Below are positions 47,897 to 57,294 of a stretch of 64,000 nucleotides of DNA, piece after piece (the stretch's first letter is position 1; each line of letters opens with the position of its first letter). The DNA comes from Sphingomonas daechungensis (lineage in GTDB: Bacteria > Pseudomonadota > Alphaproteobacteria > Sphingomonadales > Sphingomonadaceae), in contig NZ_CP060780.1 in the NCBI RefSeq assembly GCF_014489495.1, positions 1,499,001 to 1,563,000 of the forward strand. The letters run 5' to 3'. The position numbers were made by a program, and so were the translations under genes. The notes under the pieces were generated by a model. That model was not told where the DNA came from. It saw nothing but the letters and a program-made list of their open reading frames with translations, and did not search any database.

Positions 47897-50317
47897 CTAA
47901 CCAATCCGCATGGCCTCGTCGGCAAGCTCCTGCGCGTGGATCAGCAGGCTGGTATCGGCCTCAGCCCCAGGCGGCAGGGATTCGCGACCGATAATGACCA
48001 TGAGCGGGATCGCCATCGGCGTGATGCGGCCGGTATCGACGTGCAGCATGGTCGCGGATGCTCGATCGACCAGGCGGACGAGGCGCCCAAGCTCGGTCAT
48101 ACGCGCGCGGGCGTCGTCCCAGGCTGCACGAAGCAGGAGGTGGCCGGGCTCATAGCGGCGGAGAACGTCGTAGATTAGGTCCGTCGAGAAGCTGACCTGC
48201 CGTCCCGACTTCTTCTTGCCAGGATGATGGCGCTCGACGAGACCGCCGATGACCGCGACCTCGCGGAAGGCGTTTTTGAGCAGCAGGCTTTGTTCGACCC
48301 AGTCGACGAACTCTTGCTCCAAAATATCGGGTGAGAAGAGCGTCTGCGGGTCGCTGATTGGCTCTAGCCCGTAGCATGCAAGAGCGTAATCGTTCGCGAC
48401 GAAGCCGAGGGGCTTCAGGCCCTTGCTCTCCATTCGTCGCGTGATGAGCATTCCCAAGGACTGATGCGCGTTCCAGCCTTCGAAGCTGTAGGCGACCATG
48501 TAGTGCAGTTTCTCATGCTCGAACGTCTCGACGAGCAATTGCTGTGGTTCCGGGATGACCGACTTGCGATCCTGCACTTCAAGCCATTCGCGGACGTCAT
48601 CGGGAAAGCGGTGCCAGTCGTTGCGGTCGGCGAGCATATGGCGGACGCGGTTGGCGAGGTGCGTCGACATCGACATGCGCTGCCCGCCGTAGGTGACGAT
48701 GCGGCCTGACTCTTTCGAGGCATGGACGATAATGTCCGCGTCCTTGAACTGCTCCACCTCGAGGCTGAGGCCGGCGAAGAAGAAATGATCCCCGGGCGCG
48801 AGGGTTGAGGCATAGCCTTCCTCGATGGTGCCGAGCTTGCGGCCGTTGCGAAAGCGAACCGTGAGTAGCGGCTGCTCGACGATGACGCCGGCGTTGAGGC
48901 GATGCTGGCCGGCGATCTGCGGCCGAGCGATGCGCCAGCGCCCGTCGCCTTCGGGCACGAGGCGGCGGAAGCGGTCGTAGGCCTTGAGCGCGTAGCCGCC
49001 GGTCGCGATGAAGTTGAGGACCTCGGTGAAGGTCTCGTCCTTCAGGCCCGCGTAGGACGCTGACGAGCGGATTTCCCGGAGCAACTCCTGCTCCTCGAAT
49101 GGCGCCGCGCAGGCGACGCCGAGGATATGCTGGGCGAGGACGTCGAGCGTGCCAGGGCGGAAGTTCTCGGGATCGAGTTCGCCGTCGTCGATGGCGTCCA
49201 GCGCGGCCCGCGCCTCCAGATATTCGAAGCGGTTGCCGGGGACGACTTCGCCTTCGCTCGGCTCGTCGAGCCGGTGGTTGGCGCGGCCGATACGCTGCAG
49301 GAGGCGTGAGGAGCCCTTGGGCGCACCCATCTGAACGACCAGATCGACGTCGCCCCAGTCGATGCCGAGATCGAGGCTGGCCGTCGCAACGAGCCCGCGC
49401 AGCTTGCCCGCCGCCATCGCTGCCTCGACCTTCCGGCGCGCCTCCTGCGCGAGGCTGCCGTGGTGGATGCCGATCGGCAGGCCCTTGTCGTTGGCGGTCC
49501 ACAGGTCCTGGAAGATCAATTCCGCCAGCCCGCGCGTGTTGCAGAAAACGAGCGTCGTTTTGTGCCGTTCGATCAGGTCCATGATCTCGCGGACGGCGTG
49601 GCGGCCGGAATGCCCGCCCCACGGGATGCGGCCTTCGGGAATCAGGATCGAGAGATGCGGTTCGGCGCCGGGGTCTCCCTGAACGACTTCGACCAATTCC
49701 ATGTCCGCATCGGGCGCGAGCCAGCTTCGGTAGGCGTCGGGATCGCTGATCGTCGCTGACAGGCCGACGCGCCGGAGGTTGGGCGCGATCTTGTTGAGCC
49801 GCGCCATCGACAGCGACAGCAAATCGCCGCGCTTGTCCTTCGCGAAGCCGTGAAGCTCGTCGATGACGATCGTCTTCAGATTCTCGAAGATCGTGAAACT
49901 GTCCGGATAGCTCAGCAGCAGACTCAGAGATTCCGGCGTCGTCAGCAGGATCTGCGGCGGCCTGACCCGCTGGCGCGCCTTGCGATCCGACGGCGTATCA
50001 CCGGTCCGCGTCTCGACGCGGATTGGCAGCCCAATCTCCTCGATCGGGCCGAGGAGGTTGCGCTGAACGTCGACCGCCAGCGCCTTCAGCGGCGAAATGT
50101 AGAGGGTGTGCAGCCCCTCGCTTGGCTGCTCCGCCAATTCTGCAATCGTCGGCAGGAACCCCGCGAGCGTCTTGCCCGATCCGGTTGCTGCGACCAGCAG
50201 CGCATTCTTCCCCGCGCGCGCGCGCCGCAGCATGTCCATCTGGTGCCGGCGCGGCTCCCAACCGCGCTCGGCAAACCAGTTCCGGATGACGAGTGGGAGA
50301 TCCGGTTCGTTGCTCAG
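47897..50317 (-). CDS. ligase-associated DNA damage response DEXH box helicase (Lhr-like)
   Basis: A superfamily 2 helicase of about 806 residues from the ligase-associated DNA damage response set. Walker A ATGSGKTLAGFLP, DEXH as VIDELHGFAKDKRGD, motif III LSATISDP, and motif VI RIGRANHRLDEP are clear, followed by the long Lhr core (PGDHFFFAGLSLEVEQF). The obvious ATG at 50239 would cut off the conserved leader RNWFAERGWEPRRHQ. Reading upstream, the frame is open to a CTG at 50317 that overlaps the previous stop as CTGA, giving LSNEPDLPLVIRNW. I take that as the start. No frameshift in 2.4 kb. Confidence 0.9.
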   Translation of the reverse strand: MSNEPDLPLVIRNWFAERGWEPRRHQMDMLRRARAGKNALLVAATGSGKTLAGFLPTIAELAEQPSEGLHTLYISPLKALAVDVQRNLLGPIEEIGLPIRVETRTGDTPSDRKARQRVRPPQILLTTPESLSLLLSYPDSFTIFENLKTIVIDELHGFAKDKRGDLLSLSMARLNKIAPNLRRVGLSATISDPDAYRSWLAPDADMELVEVVQGDPGAEPHLSILIPEGRIPWGGHSGRHAVREIMDLIERHKTTLVFCNTRGLAELIFQDLWTANDKGLPIGIHHGSLAQEARRKVEAAMAAGKLRGLVATASLDLGIDWGDVDLVVQMGAPKGSSRLLQRIGRANHRLDEPSEGEVVPGNRFEYLEARAALDAIDDGELDPENFRPGTLDVLAQHILGVACAAPFEEQELLREIRSSASYAGLKDETFTEVLNFIATGGYALKAYDRFRRLVPEGDGRWRIARPQIAGQHRLNAGVIVEQPLLTVRFRNGRKLGTIEEGYASTLAPGDHFFFAGLSLEVEQFKDADIIVHASKESGRIVTYGGQRMSMSTHLANRVRHMLADRNDWHRFPDDVREWLEVQDRKSVIPEPQQLLVETFEHEKLHYMVAYSFEGWNAHQSLGMLITRRMESKGLKPLGFVANDYALACYGLEPISDPQTLFSPDILEQEFVDWVEQSLLLKNAFREVAVIGGLVERHHPGKKKSGRQVSFSTDLIYDVLRRYEPGHLLLRAAWDDARARMTELGRLVRLVDRASATMLHVDTGRITPMAIPLMVIIGRESLPPGAEADTSLLIHAQELADEAMRIG

Positions 50318-50502
50318 CGGTCGTCAGTCCCCTCGCGGCGGCGCCGCTCTTCATCGGCATATTCGTCGCGCGTCGCCTGTTCGGTCACGCTCATCGGCGC
50401 TTCGCCCTTGGCGCGCCGGTTGCGCAATACCACCCAGACCAGAATCACCAACAGGATGATCGGGCCGACGATCTCCATCAATCCAAGCAGCGTTTCGTCC
50501 AT
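50314..50502 (-). CDS. small membrane protein of unknown function
   Basis: A 62-residue protein: a short acidic start (MDETLLGLMEI), one membrane helix (VGPIILLVILVWVVLRNRRA) and a charged cytoplasmic tail (ATRDEYADEERRRREGTDDR). Positive residues directly after the helix predict the C-terminus in the cytoplasm. The stop overlaps the helicase start codon by two bases, which suggests translational coupling. A SHOCT-like or regulatory role cannot be assigned. Divergent from the exonuclease gene by 54 bases. Confidence 0.7.
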   Translation of the reverse strand: MDETLLGLMEIVGPIILLVILVWVVLRNRRAKGEAPMSVTEQATRDEYADEERRRREGTDDR

Positions 50503-50556
50503 CTAGCTTCCTCCGCGACCGGGAACTCTCCCGTCTTTCAGCCTATATAGCTCTCG

Positions 50557-51553
50557 ATGGCACGCCTCGGTTCCTGGATAGAGCCTTTTGACGAGGGCAT
50601 TTACGTGCGGCCCGCGGACGCGTGGATCGATCCTTCGCAGCCGAAGGAGCGCGCGCTCGTCACCCACGGTCATGCCGATCACGCGCGGGAGGGCACAGCG
50701 AGGTGTGGGCGACGCCGGAGACGCTGGCGATCATGGGCGTCCGCTACGGCGAGCAGAACGGCAATCCGGTCGCGTACGGAGAAGGCTTCCGCGTTGGTGA
50801 AGTCGATGTTCGGTTCGTGCCGGCCGGTCACGTGCTGGGATCGGCCCAGATCGTGCTCGAGCACGCGGGGAGCGGATCGTCGTGTCCGGCGACTACAAGC
50901 GCCGCGAGGATCCGACCTGCGCTCCGTTCGAGCCGGTGCCGTGCGACATCTTCATCACCGAAGCGACGTTCGGGCTCCCCGTCTTCCGCCATCCCGACAC
51001 AGGCAGCGAGATCGACCGACTGCTTCACCGACTGCATTCCGATCCATCGCGGTCGGTGCTGGTCGGGGCCTATGCGCTCGGCAAGGCGCAGCGGGTGATA
51101 ACCGAGCTTCGTCGGCGAGGGCACGAGCAGCCGATCTACTATCACGGCGCAGTCGAGCGGCTGTGCAATCTCTACGAGGAGCTCGGCGTGTCGCTCGGTG
51201 AAATGCGGCATACTGCAGGCGCCAAGAAGGAAGAGATGGCCGGCCATATCGTCATGGCACCTCCCTCGGCACTCAACGACCGTTGGTCGAGGCGGCTGCC
51301 CGATCCGGTGACGGCGATGGCCTCCGGCTGGATGCGCATCCGCCAGCGTGCTCGGCAGTCGAATATCGAACTGCCGCTGGTCATCTCCGACCATGCCGAC
51401 TGGGACGAACTCACCTGCACCATCCGCGAGCTAAAGCCGCGCGAGGTCTGGATCACCCACGGCCGCGAGGAAGCGCTCAAACACTGGTGCATGCTGCATC
51501 AAATCAAGGCGCGCGAATTGAACCTCGTCGGTTATGAAGACGAGGATGATTGA
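50557..51553 (+). CDS. ligase-associated DNA damage response exonuclease (MBL fold)
   Basis: A metallo-beta-lactamase-fold nuclease with beta-CASP layout, restored to about 332 residues. The metal site HGHADHAR lies near residue 40, VPAGHVLGSAQI near 90, and IVVSGDYKRRED near 110. The later motifs are EATFGLPVFRHP and ISDHADWDEL with the terminal WITHGREEAL. Two lost Gs, near 50692 (HADHARG/GHSEVW) and 50868 (EHAGE/RIVVSG), interrupt it. It is divergent from the helicase gene. In other bacteria the ATP-dependent ligase gene follows; here a lipoprotein gene does. Confidence 0.9.
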
Positions 51554-52141
51554 TCTTCGGCTATTGCTGGTCATGGCGCTTGGCGCTTGCGGCAACGGCA
51601 GTGAGCAAACCGAACCGCCGATACAGAATCGAACCGTTGCCACGGTGCCCGTCCCTTCGCCGAGACCGCCTGCAAAGACCATGGCCAGGCAAAGCAAATT
51701 CACGGACCTTCGCATGGACCTCTGCCGAACCATCGAGGAAAATCCTGATGAAGGTCCCTATTGGCGGGTGCTTGCCCCGGTTACCCGGGATGGCGGATCG
51801 AATGGTACGAGAGCGATCTTCGACAGGGCCTCGAATTGATCGACAAGTCGGGCCGGAAAACTGACCTCCATTTGTCAGAGGTCGTCGCGCATGGAGCTTT
51901 CAACAATCTCTTGGGTGCGCCGGTGGAGTGGCGCGGGCCCAGCACGAAGGCGCCGGACACGCTCATCGTACGAATGGGCGTGGATCAGGAGGAGGAAGGC
52001 CGGCCGCAAATTAGCCGCCTGGCCGTCGTCCGCCTCTCACCGACGCCGTGCATCATCGGCGTCGTTGAACCATCGTCGGCTCAAAATGCAAAAGCGCGCG
52101 CCATCGCGGACGGAACGAAGCGCGACTGTCTCACCGAATAG
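51546..52141 (+). CDS. lipoprotein of unknown function
   Basis: A restored 198-residue lipoprotein (LRLLLVMALGAC, lipidated Cys near residue 14). The mature part opens with a Pro/Thr-rich linker (TVATVPVPSPRPPAK). A globular section follows: SKFTDLRMDLCRTIEENPDE and, after one base restored near 51770, CPGYPGWRIEWYESDLRQGL. Two or three cysteines could form disulphides (DLC, CPGYPG, TPCIIG). ATG 51546 overlaps the exonuclease stop by 8 bases. The GYPGW segment resembles small secreted proteins of unknown function. It takes the place where the ligase gene would be expected. Confidence 0.65.
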
Positions 52142-52825
52142 CTAGGCTGCGGGCCGCCGAAGCGAGCGCACCCGCGCTGGGCCCTCATCCGCTGCGAAAT
52201 CCGAATGTCCGGGGAGCGGCTCGTGCATCTGCATCAGCGAGTTCATCAGCGCGTCGTCGTCGCTGGAGCAAACGCCCAGCACCAGCGCTTCGTCACAGTC
52301 CTCGGCGGCGACGTAAGCGTGGCCCATCTTCGAATCGATGTAGATCGCCTCGCCGGCCTTCAGCGTGACCGGATCGTAGAATTCGGAGTGGACGACGATC
52401 GTGCCTTCCAGGACGTGGATATATTCCTCGCCCGAGTGTGAAACGAGTTCACCGAACTCGCTCAGGGACTTGGCCCGGATGCGGGTGAGGATGGGGATCA
52501 TCCGCTTCCTACGAAGCTCGGTGCACAAGTAGTAGTAGTCGTAATTGGGAGTGGTGACGCGGATGGCGTCCTCCAGCTTCCCGATGCTCCGGCGGGCAGT
52601 CACCGCCTCAACCGACTCCGTCTCCGCGAATAGCTCCGAGATCGGAATTTGCAGCCGGTGACTGAGCTGGGCGAGCTTGTCGTAGGTCAAAGTGAGGCGA
52701 TCGTTTTCGACCTTGGACAGGGTCGAAACAGGTATGCCGCTGCGCTCGCTCATCTCGCGCAGCGTCCAATTCCTGTGGGCTCTCAGCTCTTTCAGAATGC
52801 GGCCGAGAGTAGGGCGCTGGCTCAA
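52142..52825 (-). CDS. XRE-family regulator with C-terminal cupin domain
   Basis: A 227-residue transcription factor: an N-terminal XRE helix-turn-helix (LGRILKELRAHRNWTLREMS, ERSGIPVSTLSKVENDRLTL) at residues 7-62 and a C-terminal cupin_2 ligand-binding domain (SHSGEEYIHVLEGTIVVHSE near 130; AGEAIYIDSKMGHAYVAAED near 160). Such PuuR-like proteins sense small metabolites, often amines or amino acids, and control a neighbouring catabolic operon. It is divergent from the D-glutamate-peptide operon with a 126-base promoter region, so control of that operon is inferred. The frame is intact. Confidence 0.87.
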   Translation of the reverse strand: MSQRPTLGRILKELRAHRNWTLREMSERSGIPVSTLSKVENDRLTLTYDKLAQLSHRLQIPISELFAETESVEAVTARRSIGKLEDAIRVTTPNYDYYYLCTELRRKRMIPILTRIRAKSLSEFGELVSHSGEEYIHVLEGTIVVHSEFYDPVTLKAGEAIYIDSKMGHAYVAAEDCDEALVLGVCSSDDDALMNSLMQMHEPLPGHSDFAADEGPARVRSLRRPAA

Positions 52826-52840
52826 TGCTGCCGCCTCCGT

Positions 52841-52884
52841 AATGAGTTTGACATTTTTCCAATCAGGCTCATTATGACCTCATT
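52841..52884. promoter_or_regulatory. promoter with repeated operator-like boxes for the D-Glu peptide operon
   Basis: TTGACA (52848-52853) and CATTAT (52870-52875), spaced 16 bases, form a good sigma70 promoter reading to the right. It is surrounded by AATGAG (52841-52846) and two copies of CTCATT (52868-52873 and 52879-52884). AATGAG and the first CTCATT are an inverted pair bracketing the -35 box, so an XRE dimer could bind and block RNA polymerase. Confidence 0.55.
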
Positions 52885-52951
52885 CGAGACAGGTTGGCAT
52901 GATAAGGTGATTTCGCTCCTTTGGGCAAATCGCTGAAAAGGGGAGAGGAAA

Positions 52952-54963
52952 ATGCGTAAAGCGGCTGCATTCGTTGCTGCGATTCTTGGGGCTGCTGTCT
53001 TGTCTGGCGCTTCCGCCCAGACCGTTCAGCCAACGCTCGTACCCAAGCCGGCGCCTGTCAATTCTCCAAAGGTCGATACGCCTCCCGCCAATCCTGCCTT
53101 AGGAGCCCAGCCGCTCACGGCCGAGAACGTCAACGCCTGGCTCGACGGCTACATGCCGATCTCGATCGGGAAGAGCGACATTCCGGGAGCGGTCGTGGTC
53201 GTCGTCAAGGACGGGCAGATCCTCACCAGTCGCGGCTACGGATTTTCCAATGTGGAAAAGCGTACGCCGGTCGATCCTCACACGACGCTCTTCCGCCCCG
53301 GCTCGATCTCCAAGCTGTTCACCTGGACCGCCGTCATGCAGCTCGTCGAGCAGGGCAAGCTCAACCTCGACGAGGACGTCAACAAATACCTCGATTTCAA
53401 GATTCCGCCGCGCAACGGCAAGCCGGTCACCCTTCGGAACATCATGACCCACACGTCGGGTTTCGAAGAGCAAGTGATGGACCTGATCGCAGTCGATCAG
53501 AAGAAGTACGTCCCTACGATCAGATCCTGCGCCGCTGGGTCCCGAAGCGGGTCTATGATCCAGGCACGACCCCGGCCTATTCGAACTGGGCGACCGCTCT
53601 TGCCGGCTACATTGTCAGCCGCGTCTCGGGCGAACCGTTCGAAGCTTACATTCAGCGCCATATCTTCGCACCCGCCGGTATGGGCCTGGCGTCGTTCCAG
53701 CAGCCGCTGCCAGCCAACCTCAAGCCGCACATGTCGGAAGGGTATCAGCCCGGAAGCAACAAGCCCTATGGCTACGAATATGTCGGCGTGGGCCCGGCGG
53801 GCAGCCTTGCGGCCAGCGGCGACGACATGGGCCGCTTCATGATCGCCCACCTCAACAATGGCGGGCCACTGCTGAAGCCGGCGACTGCGCAGCTTATGCA
53901 TTCGACTGCGAATGATCCGATCCCAGGCCTGCAGAAGATGTCGCTCGGCTTCTATCAGTCGAACATCAACGGCCGTCCGGTTGTTTCGCATGGCGGCGAC
54001 ACGGTCGCGTTTCACAGCGACCTTCACTTGTTCCTGAACGACGGCGTCGGACTCTTCGTCTCGTTCAACAGCCCGGGCAAGGAAGGCGCTGCCCACGCGC
54101 TTCGCAATGCGTTGCTCGAGCAGTTCGGCGATCGCTATTTCCCGGCTCCGGCCGACGCTCGCAAGATCGACGCCAAAGCAGGCAAGGAGAATGCCGAGAA
54201 ACTGGCCGGCACCTGGTCAACTTCGCGGCGGTCATTCTCGACTTTCCTCAGCATCACCGACCTGATCGGCCAGACCAAGGTTGGCGTCGGCGAGGACGGC
54301 CAGCCGCTGATTTCCGACGGTCTGTTCGCCGGCCTCAACGGCCAGCCGCGCAAGTGGATTCCGGTCGGACCGATGCTGTGGCGCGACGCCGACAGCCATG
54401 AAATGCTTGGCGCCAATGTGGTCGATGGCAAAGCGGTTCGCTTCAGCCTCGGCAGCGTCGCGCCGATCATCGTCTGGGATCGGACGCCCTGGTATCAGGA
54501 TTCCGCTTGGCTTCTTCCGCTGACCTACCTCAGTCTCGCGGTCCTATTCCTGACCATGCTGTTCTGGCCGGTGCGGGCGATCGTTCGCCGCCGCTACGGG
54601 GCCGCTATCGGCGTCGAGGGAAGAGAACTGCAGGCGTATCGTGCGAGCCGCCTCGGCGCGACCGCGATCTTCCTGACCATCGTCGGCTGGATCTTCATGA
54701 TTTCGACAATGTTCGGCGATCTGAACTACCTGAGCGCAAGCTTCCTGCCGGTAGTGCTTTCGTTGCAAGTGATCAGCTTCATCACCTTCATCGGAGGTGC
54801 CGCGGCGATTGTCTGGTACGCGGTCACGGTCTGGCGCCGGAAGGGCGGCTTTAGGGCGACCTGGAAGGCCAAGCTGTGGAGCCTGTTGCTGGTGGTCTCC
54901 GCCGCGACGATCCTGTGGATCGCGATTATCTATCATCTGCTTGGCTTCGCGACGAAGTACTGA
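52952..54963 (+). CDS. exported S12-family serine hydrolase with C-terminal membrane domain
   Basis: A beta-lactamase/penicillin-binding-protein-like serine hydrolase (MEROPS S12), restored to 670 residues. Signal: AAAFVAAILGAAVLSGASAQ. The catalytic SxxK is in PGSISKLF (Ser near 118), HTSGFEEQV follows, YxN is TPAYSNWA near 208, and the third motif is SHGGDT near 345. From about residue 515 there are four or five membrane helices, for example YLSLAVLFLTMLFWPVRAIV and ATAIFLTIVGWIFMISTMFG, which anchor it. The frame breaks near 53513 (KKYVP/YDQILRRW, one C). Family members are D-aminopeptidases, DD-peptidases or esterases. First gene of the operon. Confidence 0.88.
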
Positions 54964-55972
54964 TGCCTCAAACGCTCTCGTATCGCGTCGAGACGCATCG
55001 TCTCGCGGCACCGTTCCGAATTTCCGGATACGTGTTTGAGGCTTCCGATGTCGTCGTCGTCGAACTCGACGACGGCCGGAATCGGGGCCGGGGCGAGGCC
55101 GCCGGAGTGTACTATCTCGGCGACGAAGCTCCGCAGATCGTGGAGGCTCTCGAACAGAACCGCGCTGCCATCGAAGCGTGCGGGAGCCGGGAGGAGGTCA
55201 GGCAGATCCTCCCTCCCGGCGGTGCCCGCAACGCCGTCGACTGCTCGATGTGGGAGCTTGAGGCACTCCGTTCGGGCATTCCCGCTCACCGCCTCGCCGG
55301 AATCGACGCGCCGCGCCCGTTGGTGACAACCTTCACGCTCGGCGCCGACGAGCCGTCGAAGATGGCCGAGGGCGCCCGCAATTATGCAAGCGCAAAGGCG
55401 ATCAAGATCAAGCTGACCGGGAGCTTCGAACTCGACATCGAACGGGTCCGTGCGATCCGTGAAGCAAGGCCGGACGTCTGGCTCGGGTCGACGCCAACCA
55501 GGGTTTCGACCGCTCGGTGCTGCCGGCACTGGTGCAGGCGATGGCCCGGCAGAATGTTTCTTTGATCGAACAGCCGCTGGCGCGTGGTTCGGAGGCGGAC
55601 CTCGAAGGCTTCGAGAGCCCCATCCCCATTGCGGCCGATGAGAGCGTCCTCGACTTGGCCGATGTGCCTGGCCTCGTCGGCCGCTTTCAGGTCGTGAACA
55701 TCAAACTCGACAAGTGCGGCGGCCTGACCGAGGCGCTGCTGATGGCGAAGGAGGCTCGCCGCCTCGGCCTTGGCGTGATGGTTGGCAACATGGTCGGCAC
55801 CAGCCTCGCCATGGCTCCTGCGTTCATCCTCGGCCAATTGTGCGACTACGTCGACCTCGATGGACCAACCTTCCTCAAGGAGGACCGGGTTCCTAGCGTC
55901 CAGTACAGCGACGGCGAAATATGGTGCCCGGATGACGTCTGGGGCTCGCAGTCGGCGGTGCTCGCGGCGTGA
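54963..55972 (+). CDS. dgcA: DgcA-type N-acetyl-D-glutamate racemase / dipeptide epimerase
   Basis: An enolase-superfamily enzyme of the muconate-lactonising subgroup, restored to 336 residues. The catalytic lysine motif KIK (AIKIKLTG, near 147), metal ligands D in VDANQGF (near 177), E in LIEQPLARG (near 202) and D in IAADESVLD (near 225), and the second lysine in VVNIKLDKCGG (near 247) are all present. Relatives are L-Ala-D/L-Glu epimerases or, when paired with DgcN, N-acetyl-D-Glu racemases. A DUF1611/DgcN gene is in this operon, favouring the latter. One G is lost near 55492. Coupled to its neighbours by ATGA and GTGA overlaps. Confidence 0.87.
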
Positions 55973-57294
55973 ATCAGCCGTCGAACTGGTTTGGTCAGCC
56001 GCGCGGACTGACCATCCTGTTCCTCACGAACATGTGGGAGCAATTCTCCTACTTCGGAATGCGGGCGCTGCTCGTCTATTACATGACCACGACGCTGGTC
56101 TTCGGGCAGGAGAAGGCGTCCAGCATCTACGGTTTCTATACGGCATTCGCTTACTTCACGCCGATCATCGGCGGGACGATTGCCGATCGCTGGCTGGGCA
56201 AGCGCCGCGCAGTGATCATTGGCGCGACGATCATGGCCGCGGGCCACTTCATGATGGCATTCCAGCCGGCCTTCTATTTCGCGCTGGCCACGATCGCGCT
56301 GGGCAACGGTCTATTCCTGCCGACGCTGCCGAGCCAGATCAACGACCTCTACAAGGCGGATGATCCGCGACGGCCGTGGGCTTACAACGTCTATTATGTC
56401 GGCGTGAACCTCGGCGCATTCCTGGCGCCTCTCATCTGCGGCTTCCTTGGCGAGACCTACGGCTGGCACTGGGGCTTCGGAGCGGCCGGTGTCGGAATGC
56501 TCGCCGGCCTCCTCATCTATTTGTGGGGCCAACCGTACCTACCCGTGGAGCGGAGCGAGGAAGGGAACACGGCTCCGGCAGCGAAATCGCATCGCGGGCG
56601 GGACACGGTGCTGCTCCTGCTCGGCATCGGCCTCGCGGTGACCATCTTTCGCGGCGCCTATGAGCAGATCGGCAATACGTTCGCTCTTTGGATGCGCGAC
56701 GACGTCGACCGCACGATCGCCGGCTTCGAAGTCGGTGCGGCGATGTTCTTCTCGCTCAATCCCCTGCTGGTGATGATCATGACCCCGTTCCTGCTCGCGC
56801 GATGGAAACGGCAGGCCGCACGCGGGCGCGAGCTTTCGCCGACGCAGAAAATGGCGACCGGCGCACTGATCGTGGCGGCGTCATATCTCGTCGTTGCCGC
56901 AGCCGAGGCGCTTAGCGGGGGCGGACGCGCGCACTGGATCTGGCTGCTCACCTATTTCGTGATCTTCACCTTGGGCGAACTGTACATTCTGCCCAACGGC
57001 CTCGGCATTTTCGCTCGGCTCGCACCGCCCAAGCTCGGCGCAACCACCGTTGCATCCTGGTACCTCGCCATCTTTACCGGCAGCCTTGCGGCCGGCCAGG
57101 TGGGCAGGTTGTGGAGCCACCTCGGCCATGTCGAATTCTTCGTGCTGCTCGCGGCGATCGCGAGCGTCGCAGCAGTCCTCCTCTACAGCCTGGACGGAGC
57201 GACCAAGCGTGTCCTTGCCCAAGTCGCCGGACCCAAGCCGCGGGATGACCTGACCGACGTCCCGGAAGGCATTGCGAGGCCGCAAAATGCTTGA
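55969..57294 (+). CDS. POT/PTR family peptide:H+ symporter
   Basis: A 441-residue, 12-helix major facilitator of the proton-dependent oligopeptide transporter family. It begins at GTG 55969. The family signature is MWEQFSYFGMRALLVYYM near residue 25 (the ExxERFxYYG motif with E and F in place), followed by GFYTAFAYFTPIIGGTIADR and GNGLFLPTLPSQINDLY. YNVYYVGVNLGAFLAPLICG near 145 is the second POT signature. It would bring di- and tripeptides into the cytoplasm, where DgcA could act if its substrate is a dipeptide. The frame is intact; it overlaps both neighbours. Confidence 0.9.
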   Translation: MNQPSNWFGQPRGLTILFLTNMWEQFSYFGMRALLVYYMTTTLVFGQEKASSIYGFYTAFAYFTPIIGGTIADRWLGKRRAVIIGATIMAAGHFMMAFQPAFYFALATIALGNGLFLPTLPSQINDLYKADDPRRPWAYNVYYVGVNLGAFLAPLICGFLGETYGWHWGFGAAGVGMLAGLLIYLWGQPYLPVERSEEGNTAPAAKSHRGRDTVLLLLGIGLAVTIFRGAYEQIGNTFALWMRDDVDRTIAGFEVGAAMFFSLNPLLVMIMTPFLLARWKRQAARGRELSPTQKMATGALIVAASYLVVAAAEALSGGGRAHWIWLLTYFVIFTLGELYILPNGLGIFARLAPPKLGATTVASWYLAIFTGSLAAGQVGRLWSHLGHVEFFVLLAAIASVAAVLLYSLDGATKRVLAQVAGPKPRDDLTDVPEGIARPQNA

